Part shown: positions 24,332 through 30,793 of the stretch, in pieces | How the letters are laid out: every line of letters begins with the position of its first letter | How positions within the stretch are numbered: the stretch's first letter is position 1 | Assembly (NCBI GenBank): GCA_944332185.1 | Contig: CALVJJ010000011.1 | Coordinates: 1-35,274 of the forward strand | DNA from: an uncultured Clostridia bacterium | GTDB lineage: Bacteria > Bacillota > Clostridia > Christensenellales > UBA1242 | Direction: 5' to 3' | Length of the DNA stretch: 35,274 bases | Program-made: the position numbers and the translations under genes | Notes under the pieces: model-generated | Databases searched by the model: none | What the model was told of the DNA's origin: nothing | What the model saw: only the letters and a program-made list of their open reading frames with translations

Positions 24332-24793
24332 ATGCAAAATTCCATATATCCGGATCAAAACTCATACCCTTATGGACAATTTCCATTCCAATACACAAAA
24401 GCAGGTCAAGCAAAATTAAAAGAAGAATTATTGAAAGGTGAAAATTTATTCCCTGATGCTGTAACAACGATGGATCATAGTAATGAAAACACAGCTTCTC
24501 ACCAAACCCAGAGCGACAATCCAGTCAATACCCAAAGCACATCTTCCAAAAACAATCTATTAACCAGTCTTATGCCATTACTGACCACCATGAACAATCC
24601 AAAATCCAATATGAATGATATGTTAAAATTACTATCTCCTTATGTCAATCAAAGTGGATTGCCAGTAACTGATCTAATTAAACTGATGAGTCAAATGCAA
24701 AATACATCTTCTAAAGAAGAATCTCATTCAAAGAGTCAATCTTCTGTCAGTTCTACAACGTGCAATATTGACAATTATGAAAAAGTAAAATAA
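24332..24793 (+). CDS. Gln/Asn/Ser-rich protein of unknown function
   Basis: Not recognised. From the ATG at 24332 (AGAGG SD eight bases upstream) it has 153 residues; the open frame before it is non-coding leader. The N-terminus is Tyr/Pro/Gln-rich (YPDQNSYPYGQFPFQY), followed by a short helix (AGQAKLKEELLKGENLFPDAV). A low-complexity Ser/Thr/Asn/Gln linker comes next. An amphipathic Leu/Met region, NNLLTSLMPLLTTMNN...NDMLKLLSPYVNQ...VTDLIKLMSQMQN, is followed by another Ser-rich tail. There is no signal peptide. Composition is reminiscent of spore coat proteins, but no coat family was identified. It is divergent from the small-protein/subtilase operon and has its own terminator. Confidence 0.8.
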   Translation: MQNSIYPDQNSYPYGQFPFQYTKAGQAKLKEELLKGENLFPDAVTTMDHSNENTASHQTQSDNPVNTQSTSSKNNLLTSLMPLLTTMNNPKSNMNDMLKLLSPYVNQSGLPVTDLIKLMSQMQNTSSKEESHSKSQSSVSSTTCNIDNYEKVK

Positions 24794-24794
24794 A

Positions 24795-24824
24795 AAAAGA
24801 GCTATTGCTCTTTTATTTTTATTC
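24795..24824 (+). terminator. intrinsic terminator of the Q/N/S-rich gene
   Basis: Eight-base stem AAAAGAGC/GCTCTTTT with a TATT loop (24795-24814), followed by a T-rich tail. It starts one base after the stop codon. Confidence 0.82.
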
Positions 24825-24841
24825 GCATTTTTGCATATTTA

Positions 24842-25192
24842 TTAAACTTGAAAAGAGTTATAAATGAGTAGCATATTCACAAATACAATAGCTTCTTTAA
24901 AAACTCTTATATCTAGGCCTATCATCTTTTTTATTTTTTCAATTCGATATATTAAAGTATTGCGATGCATATACCCCATCTTACTTGCTTCGCTAATATT
25001 AAGACTGTTTTCAAATAAAATTTTTGCACTCTGCACAATGTCTTGATTATTTAAAATATTTTGAATATTTTCTTGTGAAAAAAAATCATGATATCTTTCA
25101 ATCACATGGGTGGTAGAATTATTAAAAATATTGCCTGTATCAAATAGTTCCATGGCCGTTTGTTTAATTTTTTCTGCTTGATCTACACTCAT
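24842..25192 (-). CDS. PucR/CdaR-type helix-turn-helix protein
   Basis: From the ATG at 25192 (GGGGGTG SD) it has 116 residues; a TTG at 25216 is rejected. The last 60 residues match the PucR C-terminal HTH (HTH_30): SAKILFENSLNISEASKMGYMHRNTLIYRIEKIKKMIGLDIRVFKEAI, with the diagnostic HRNTLIYRI core. The first half (MSVDQAEKIKQTAMELFDTG...) is helical and has none of the usual PucR sensing domains, so this is a stand-alone DNA-binding module, unlike full-length PucR or CdaR (350-550 residues). It overlaps the degenerate ABC ATPase gene by 29 bases, so the two are surely co-expressed. The target is unknown. Confidence 0.85.
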   Translation of the reverse strand: MSVDQAEKIKQTAMELFDTGNIFNNSTTHVIERYHDFFSQENIQNILNNQDIVQSAKILFENSLNISEASKMGYMHRNTLIYRIEKIKKMIGLDIRVFKEAIVFVNMLLIYNSFQV

Positions 25193-25811
25193 TGACACAC
25201 CCCCATTTGAAGTCAATCACATTACTATTTGGTAATACTTTTTGATGAGTTGCCATAATTAAAAGATGTTTTGGTGGTTTTATCATAGATAGACATTCTT
25301 GTATCTCGTTGTTTGTCAATCCTTCCCATATATCTTCTATCAATATTATGTTTCGCTCCACTAAATTCATACGCAAAATAGCCAATTTTATTTGTTGAAG
25401 TCTGGACAAATCTTTTATTTTTTTGTCCTTTAATTCTAACCAATTCATAGATTGTAAAGATCTGTTGATTTGTTCCATTGCCATTGTTTTACTTATGTTA
25501 CGAATTTTTAATACATAATATAAATTACGAAAAACACTGCTATGACGCAAAAAATTCAAATCTTTACTAAGGTACCCAATTCCTCTATCTTTGATAGGTA
25601 TTTCATCAATATTTTTTTGATCTAAAAAAATATGTCCATTGGTGATTTTTTCTAATCCACCTATTACTCGTATAAGCATCGAACTTGAACTTAAATCATC
25701 TCCCACAATTTCATAAACATGTCCATCTAAAAATTGTAGATTTACATCATGTAATACATATTGATCTTTTACGTATTGCAAAGATACATTTTCTAATACA
25801 ATCAAGCCCAT
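25164..25811 (-). CDS. degenerate ABC-type ATP-binding domain protein (probable pseudo-ATPase)
   Basis: The 215 residues follow the layout of a MalK-like ABC ATPase: LENVSLQYVKDQYVLHDVNLQFLDGHVYEIVG at the start, then IPIKDRGIGYLSKDLNFLRHSSVFRNLYYVLKIR, with H-loop His189. The nucleotide motifs are eroded. The Walker A position reads G37-DDLSSSS, without the glycines and lysine; the Q-loop glutamine is missing; the signature is LSRLQ instead of LSGGQ; Walker B ends in Glu159-Asp160 instead of Asp-Glu. ATP hydrolysis is therefore unlikely. No permease gene is adjacent. The AGGAG SD is only one base from the ATG but seven from a TTG two codons on (25805), which may be the true start. It overlaps the HTH gene. 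Confidence 0.85.
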   Translation of the reverse strand: MGLIVLENVSLQYVKDQYVLHDVNLQFLDGHVYEIVGDDLSSSSMLIRVIGGLEKITNGHIFLDQKNIDEIPIKDRGIGYLSKDLNFLRHSSVFRNLYYVLKIRNISKTMAMEQINRSLQSMNWLELKDKKIKDLSRLQQIKLAILRMNLVERNIILIEDIWEGLTNNEIQECLSMIKPPKHLLIMATHQKVLPNSNVIDFKWGCVNECRSSRKN

Positions 25812-25826
25812 ACTCCTACTATATCT

Positions 25827-25855
25827 AGTATACTAAAATATTACTATGATTTCAA
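25827..25855 (-). promoter_or_regulatory. promoter of the pseudo-ABC/HTH pair
   Basis: Minus-strand -35 TTGAAA (25850-25855, 5/6), 17-base spacer, -10 TATACT (25827-25832, 5/6). The start near 25820 leaves a very short leader, with the SD almost at the 5' end. Confidence 0.62.
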
Positions 25856-25897
25856 ATCTTTTTGACATTTTTTAAAAATTCTATATACCATAGCACA

Positions 25898-25926
25898 AAA
25901 ATAAAAAGCAACCTAAGTTGCTTTTT
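25898..25926 (-). terminator. intrinsic terminator of hpf
   Basis: Ten-base stem AAAAAGCAAC/GTTGCTTTTT with a four-base loop (25903-25926), followed by ATTTTT on the minus strand. It lies eight bases after the hpf stop. Confidence 0.85.
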
Positions 25927-25933
25927 ATTTTGC

Positions 25934-26479
25934 TTAATCTTGATCAATTTCGATCAATCCTAAATTTTTATCATTTCTACGATACAGAATATTGATTTCA
26001 TTCGTAAAAATATTCTCAAAAACATAAAAGGTATGACCTAATGCTTCCATGTGAGCTTCTGCATCTTCTACTGTCATTGGTTCTAATGCAAATCGTTTTG
26101 TTTTAATGAGTTTTGATGGAACAAACTCTTCAAACAAATCTTCCATGTAGGCATTCATATTGGTAAGATCTTTATCTTTTTCTCTCTTTTTACTCTTTGC
26201 TCTTGCTTTTGCCCCTATTCGCACAACTTGTCTTTCTAGTTTTGGTAATGCTAAATCGATATTGTTATACATATTATCACTAATTGCTTCACCTTTAAAG
26301 AAATATGAACCACTGCTAATGGTTAGTTCTAATTTTTCACGTGTATCTTGACTGGTACAATTCACTTTGACTTGTACATCAGTGTCAAAATAGCGATTCA
26401 ATTTTTCCAATTTTGACTCAAGTACATCTTTGAATCTCTGTGAAATTTCATAATTCTTTGCAACATAACTTATCTTCAT
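25934..26479 (-). CDS. hpf: ribosome hibernation-promoting factor, long form (HPF/YvyD)
   Basis: Binds stationary-phase 30S subunits and dimerises ribosomes into 100S particles. The 181 residues have the S30AE N-terminal domain (MKISYVAKNYEISQRFKDVLESKLEKLNRYF) and a charged linker (about 95-120). The C-terminal dimerisation domain of long HPF reads IKTKRFALEPMTVEDAEAHMEALGHTFYVFENIFTNEINILYRRNDKNLGLIE. Length matches long-form HPF (180-190). The SD is GGGGGA. It lies downstream of clpC with no terminator visible between them, but has its own good promoter. Confidence 0.95.
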   Translation of the reverse strand: MKISYVAKNYEISQRFKDVLESKLEKLNRYFDTDVQVKVNCTSQDTREKLELTISSGSYFFKGEAISDNMYNNIDLALPKLERQVVRIGAKARAKSKKREKDKDLTNMNAYMEDLFEEFVPSKLIKTKRFALEPMTVEDAEAHMEALGHTFYVFENIFTNEINILYRRNDKNLGLIEIDQD

Positions 26480-26529
26480 ATCTCTTTCCCCCTTCTTTAT
26501 GAAGTTATCGTAGGTTTCCCTACACTAGT

Positions 26530-26558
26530 ATTATACCAAATTTTCTATATATTGTCTA
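26530..26558 (-). promoter_or_regulatory. hpf promoter
   Basis: Minus-strand -35 TAGACA (26553-26558, 5/6), 17-base spacer, -10 TATAAT (26530-26535, perfect). A small hairpin GTAGG/CCTAC (26510-26523) falls at the predicted 5' end of the mRNA. Confidence 0.7.
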
Positions 26559-26575
26559 ACGAACTACTTATTTTT

Positions 26576-29074
26576 TTACAATTCCCTATCTTCAACTTTT
26601 AAGACCAATCTTTCACCATCAGAGGAAATATATACAACATCTCCACTCTTTAGGCTATTTTGTATGATATTTTCCGCAATAGGATCTTCAATTTCTTGTT
26701 CAATGAGTCTTCGTAAAGGTCTTGCTCCATATTCTGTATCATATCCTTTTTCAATCAAATATCTAAGTGCACTTTCCGTGACTTTAAGTCCTATGCCTTG
26801 TTTGGATACACGCTGATACAAATTACTAATAAAAATTTTACATATTTTTTCTAATTCTTCATAATGCAAAGGATGAAATACAGTAATCATATCAATACGA
26901 TTCACGAATTCTGGTTTAAAAGTACTTTTGAATGCTGTAAGCAAAGTTTCTTTAATCATTTCATAAGGGATTTCTTCTTGTAATTGCCCTACAGTTCCTT
27001 TCTGTTTTGGTAGATTACTCACGCCAATATTACTAGTAAAGATGATAATGGTATTTTTAAAACTTACAGTTCGACCTTGACTATCTGTCAGTCTGCCATC
27101 ATCTAAGACTTGCAACAACAAATTGAATACATCTGGGTGCGCTTTTTCAATTTCATCAAATAAGACAACACTGTATGGTCTTCTTCTCACAGCTTCTGTA
27201 AGTTGTCCACCTTCCTCAAAACCTACATAACCAGGAGGTGCTCCGATTAGTCTGCTAACACTATGTTTTTCCATGTATTCACTCATATCCAATCGAATCA
27301 CGAAATTCTCATTGTCAAACATAGCTTCCGCAAGTGCTTTACATAATTCTGTTTTACCGACACCTGTTTGACCTAAGAAAGCAAAACTTCCAATTGGTCT
27401 ATTATTATCTTTAAGTCCTGTACGATTCCTGCGAATAGCTTTACAGACAGCACTGACTGCTTCATTTTGACCAATGACTCTTTTGTGCAAAATTTCTTCG
27501 AGATTCATCAGTCTTTCTAGTTCTGATTCATTGAGTTTTGATACTGGGATATGTGTCCAATCACTTATTATATCTGCAATATCACTATCCACAACTGTAA
27601 TGGTATGATCTTGTTCTTCTTTACGTTTTATTTCATCTCGTATAAAATATGCTTTTTTCAGTTGTTCTCTACATTCACTTGCTTTTTGAAAATTCTGTAT
27701 GGTAAAAAACTGTTGTTTTGCCTGTTCTAGTCTTGCTATTTCTTGTTCTATCACCCCTAGTTCTTCCGATTTTGTACGATTTCTCACTTTAGCTCTTGCA
27801 CTAGCCTCATCAATCAAATCAATGGCTTTATCTGGTAAAGATCGATCCATAATGTATTTATCGCTTAATACTGCTGCTGCTTGAATAGCAGAATCATCAA
27901 TGACTACATGATGATAATTTTCATAACTGGATCGAATTCCTTTTAGAATCGCAATCGTATCTTCTACTGATGGTGGATTGACCATAATAGGCTGGAATCT
28001 TCTTTCCAATGCTTTATCTTTTTCTATATATTGTCGATATTCATTGATGGTTGTGGCTCCAATTGTTTGGAACTCCCCTCTAGACAAATATGGTTTTAAG
28101 ATATCAACAGGACTAATTTCTCCTTTGTCTCCCCCCATTTGCATTAACGTATGAATTTCATCAATAAAAATAATTACATTTTTATGATTTTTGATAAAAT
28201 CAATCAGTTTTTTTAATTTTTCTTCTAGTGCTCCACGATATTGTGTTCCAGACATCATGCTTGCTAGATCCAAACTAAAAATAATTTTGCCTTGTAATTC
28301 ATCAGGTACATTCCCTTTGACAATCGCAAGAGCCAAACCTTCCACAACTGCACTTTTCCCAACGCCAGCTTCTCCAATCAAAATGGGATTATTCTTTGTC
28401 TTTCGGCAAAGAATTTCAATCATTCTATCTGTTTCTTCTTTTCTACCAATGATTTTATCAATTTTTCCTAATCTAGCTTTTTCTGTAAGATCTATACCCA
28501 TTTGTAAAATTTCTGCTGGTAATGGGCTGCTAGATTGTTGCGTACTACTAGCAATATTCGTTGTATAAGATTTGTAAGTTTCAGATGTTGTAGAAGATAC
28601 ATTGTTTGTCTTTTTAGGTGTTGGATTATTTTTCTGTAATAAGGACAATATGGTATTTTTTAAACTGTCAATTTTTATATGAAAAGCCTTTTCTAGTATT
28701 TTGACAGCATAACAGTCAGGTATCAATAGTAAAGCTATCAAAACATGCTCTGTAGTTATATAATTTTGACCGATTTGCATGGCAAATTGATTCGCGATCG
28801 TAAAAACTTCTTTTGTTCGTGGTGTCAGTTCTATAGAAGGATTCAAACTAACACTTAGATTTTTTTCACCATTTTTGCCAAAAACTTTATCAATTAGATC
28901 AGCTGTCACTCCATATTGTTGTAATATTTTTGACGCAACTCCATTGGTCACACAAGCCAAACCATACAAAAGATGCTCTGTTCCTACTTGTGCACTATGG
29001 TAAGAACATGCAATATTATTTGCATACGTGAGAGATTTGTTGACATTATCTGTAATTTTCATTCCTAACGACAT
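26576..29074 (-). CDS. clpC: ClpC, AAA+ protein unfoldase
   Basis: Unfoldase that partners ClpP and, in Bacillus, degrades arginine-phosphorylated proteins marked by McsB. The 832 residues show a double Clp_N domain (about 1-150), a linker rich in Ser/Thr/Asn, and AAA-1 with GEAGVGKS and VIIFIDEIHTL. A middle domain with a UVR-like segment (FQKASECREQLKKAY) and AAA-2 with GQTGVGKTELCKAL and VVLFDEIEKAH follow. The C-terminal D2-small domain includes YGARPLRRLIEQEIEDPIAENI. Length suits ClpC (810-850). AGGAG precedes the ATG. It is the last gene of mcsA-mcsB-clpC. Confidence 0.96.
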   Translation of the reverse strand: MSLGMKITDNVNKSLTYANNIACSYHSAQVGTEHLLYGLACVTNGVASKILQQYGVTADLIDKVFGKNGEKNLSVSLNPSIELTPRTKEVFTIANQFAMQIGQNYITTEHVLIALLLIPDCYAVKILEKAFHIKIDSLKNTILSLLQKNNPTPKKTNNVSSTTSETYKSYTTNIASSTQQSSSPLPAEILQMGIDLTEKARLGKIDKIIGRKEETDRMIEILCRKTKNNPILIGEAGVGKSAVVEGLALAIVKGNVPDELQGKIIFSLDLASMMSGTQYRGALEEKLKKLIDFIKNHKNVIIFIDEIHTLMQMGGDKGEISPVDILKPYLSRGEFQTIGATTINEYRQYIEKDKALERRFQPIMVNPPSVEDTIAILKGIRSSYENYHHVVIDDSAIQAAAVLSDKYIMDRSLPDKAIDLIDEASARAKVRNRTKSEELGVIEQEIARLEQAKQQFFTIQNFQKASECREQLKKAYFIRDEIKRKEEQDHTITVVDSDIADIISDWTHIPVSKLNESELERLMNLEEILHKRVIGQNEAVSAVCKAIRRNRTGLKDNNRPIGSFAFLGQTGVGKTELCKALAEAMFDNENFVIRLDMSEYMEKHSVSRLIGAPPGYVGFEEGGQLTEAVRRRPYSVVLFDEIEKAHPDVFNLLLQVLDDGRLTDSQGRTVSFKNTIIIFTSNIGVSNLPKQKGTVGQLQEEIPYEMIKETLLTAFKSTFKPEFVNRIDMITVFHPLHYEELEKICKIFISNLYQRVSKQGIGLKVTESALRYLIEKGYDTEYGARPLRRLIEQEIEDPIAENIIQNSLKSGDVVYISSDGERLVLKVEDREL

Positions 29075-29083
29075 GTTCTTCTC

Positions 29084-30088
29084 CTAATTGTAAATTCTTT
29101 GATTTCTTAAGGTTTCAGCTACTAATTCTGCTCTTTTTATTTTTTGTTCTTCTTCTGTTAAATGTTTTCCATATTTTTGTAAAATATGAAAAGGTTTTAT
29201 ATCAGTATCTAATTGGGTAAAAACTTCTGAATTTTTCAATTTTAACACCCCAAAGACTTCCCCTAATTTTACTTTTGCAGATAGCGAAAAATATTCTTCG
29301 ACAGATAACATATAACTATTGGTTAGTATACCAAACGCTCTATAACAATCATCTATCAAGGTATCATTGTTCTTTTTAAACATTTCTTTCCTGCTAGATT
29401 GCTCTAGTTCATATATTTTATTCACCGTTCTTTCCACTAAAGCAATAATATCTTTTTCTGTCTTTCCTAGTGTCACTTGATTGCTCACTTGATACAAATA
29501 TCCTGAAGCCTTGCTACTTTCTCCCCCAGCACCTCTTACAGTGATTCCAAGTTTGTTCACAGCATCAATCACATCTCTCATCATATTGGACATCGTCAAT
29601 GCTGGTAAAAACATCATAACGCTTGCACGAATCCCCGTGCCTACATTGGTAGGACATGCTGTCAAATACCCTAATTCTTTGGTGTAAGCATAAGATAAAT
29701 ATTTGGATACTTCTGCGTCAATATCACTCATAATATCATAGGCTTTTTCTACACTAAGACCTTTGACAATACACTGCATACGTAAAGTATCTTCTTCGTT
29801 GACCATGATACTTACAGTCTCATCTTCACTTTTAATGAGACCTGCTCTCATATTGGCTTTGACCAAATCTTTACTAATTACATTTTCTTCTAAAAACAAA
29901 TTGGCTTGATTATAACTCAAATTTTTTAATTTGTAATAAGCAAAATTTCCTACTTTTGAGAATGCTTGAAACACTTCATCAATAACATCATTACTTTCTG
30001 CCAAACTTTGCATATGCGGGAAAGCATGTTGTTTTAAATTACGTGCCAATCTAATTCTAGATGAAATAATGACTTCACTTAGATCCAT
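29084..30088 (-). CDS. mcsB: protein arginine kinase McsB
   Basis: Phosphorylates arginines of damaged proteins, marking them for ClpC-ClpP. The 334 residues have phosphagen-kinase motifs in order: SSRIRLARNLK (9-19), nucleotide and substrate contacts in NEEDTLRMQCI (97-107), the catalytic-cysteine segment TACPTNVGTG (143-152, Cys145) and GAGGESSKASGYLYQVSNQVTLG (187-209). It is somewhat shorter than B. subtilis McsB (363), mainly at the C-terminus. It overlaps mcsA by 14 bases, with AAGGAG before its ATG, and is nine bases from clpC. Confidence 0.94.
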   Translation of the reverse strand: MDLSEVIISSRIRLARNLKQHAFPHMQSLAESNDVIDEVFQAFSKVGNFAYYKLKNLSYNQANLFLEENVISKDLVKANMRAGLIKSEDETVSIMVNEEDTLRMQCIVKGLSVEKAYDIMSDIDAEVSKYLSYAYTKELGYLTACPTNVGTGIRASVMMFLPALTMSNMMRDVIDAVNKLGITVRGAGGESSKASGYLYQVSNQVTLGKTEKDIIALVERTVNKIYELEQSSRKEMFKKNNDTLIDDCYRAFGILTNSYMLSVEEYFSLSAKVKLGEVFGVLKLKNSEVFTQLDTDIKPFHILQKYGKHLTEEEQKIKRAELVAETLRNQRIYN

Positions 30089-30545
30089 AATTTTCTCCTT
30101 TTAAAAAATCTAATTGCTTTTTTAAAAAGGCTGCTTTTTCGTATGCTTCTTGTTGTACACATACTTGAATTTGTTGTTCTAATTTTTGAATCTGCTCTTC
30201 CATGTTATCATGATCTTGAGATAAAGGTTTTCCCATGTACCGAGTAGAACCCTGTATCTTTTCAATAATAGGCAATAGTGCAGAACAAAACACTTCATAA
30301 CAATGCCCACACCCCAATAAGCCCGTACGTTTGAAATCATCAAAACTTGCCCCACATTGATCACAAACTTTAGACGCTTCTTCTTGCATGATTGGACTCT
30401 GCACTGATTCTAAAAAACTACCCAAATGGAATAATTGTTCTTCTTGATTGTCTTGGTAACAATCCAAGCACACATACTGCACTACCCCATTATGACTAAT
30501 GATTTTATATTCCTTAGTGTCTTTCCCACATTGTTGACAAATCAT
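30075..30545 (-). CDS. mcsA: McsA, zinc-finger activator of McsB
   Basis: Adaptor that activates the McsB kinase. The 156 residues contain two zinc-ribbon half-site sets: Cys3/Cys6 with Cys26/Cys29, and Cys61/Cys64 with Cys79/Cys82. A C-terminal UVR motif (LEQQIQVCVQQEAYEKAAFLKKQLDFLK) matches the McsA layout. GAGGG precedes the ATG. It is the first gene of the operon; ctsR, which precedes mcsA in Bacillus and many Clostridia, is not present here. Confidence 0.93.
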   Translation of the reverse strand: MICQQCGKDTKEYKIISHNGVVQYVCLDCYQDNQEEQLFHLGSFLESVQSPIMQEEASKVCDQCGASFDDFKRTGLLGCGHCYEVFCSALLPIIEKIQGSTRYMGKPLSQDHDNMEEQIQKLEQQIQVCVQQEAYEKAAFLKKQLDFLKGENYGSK

Positions 30546-30632
30546 GTTTCCCTCTTTTAAAACTTTTCTTACTGAAGTGTTTGCCGTTTGAAATCATTTT
30601 TATCTTAAAAAATCAGCATATTCTTTATATTT

Positions 30633-30661
30633 ATTATAAAAATATTTTATGTTATTGTCAA
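30633..30661 (-). promoter_or_regulatory. consensus promoter of mcsA-mcsB-clpC
   Basis: Minus-strand -35 TTGACA (30656-30661, perfect), 17-base spacer, -10 TATAAT (30633-30638, perfect). Leader of about 80 bases. No tandem CtsR heptamer box or CIRCE element was found around it; only a single TTTGACA half-site overlaps the -35. Confidence 0.85.
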
Positions 30662-30686
30662 ACTATTCATGTCAGTTATTGAGAGA

Positions 30687-30718
30687 ATAAAAAAAGGTAA
30701 GAATGCACTCTTACCTTT
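30687..30718 (-). terminator. intrinsic terminator after the amidohydrolase/micro-ORF unit
   Basis: Ten-base perfect stem AAAGGTAAGA/TCTTACCTTT (30693-30702 with 30709-30718) and a six-base loop, followed on the minus strand by seven T residues. It starts nine bases after the stop of the 21-codon ORF. Confidence 0.9.
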
Positions 30719-30727
30719 CATTTTAAG

Positions 30728-30793
30728 TCAAGCACTTTGTATAAAAAACAAAATTCCAAATAAAGAAAATATAATTAGTAAAATAATTTCCAT
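30728..30793 (-). CDS. 21-residue hydrophobic micropeptide, one membrane helix
   Basis: A short ORF starting at the ATG at 30793, which shares one base with the amidohydrolase stop (TAATG) and has AGAGGG five to six bases upstream. It encodes Met-Glu, a hydrophobic stretch of about 16 residues rich in Ile, Leu and Phe with one Ser and one Gly, and a Gln-Ser-Ala tail, then TGA. It ends nine bases before a strong terminator, so it fills the space between gene and terminator. The same TAATG coupling is used for hisS/aspS. A membrane-inserted microprotein is inferred; there is no family assignment. Confidence 0.55.
   Translation of the reverse strand: MEIILLIIFSLFGILFFIQSA

Noticed and set aside
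24241-24345. upstream extension of the small helical protein and of the divergent gene
   Set aside because: The open frames run through the shared promoter region; both internal ATGs have good SD sites.
30594-30700. CtsR or CIRCE operator before mcsA
   Set aside because: Only one TTTGACA half-site overlaps the -35; the second heptamer at the required spacing and any CIRCE palindrome are absent.
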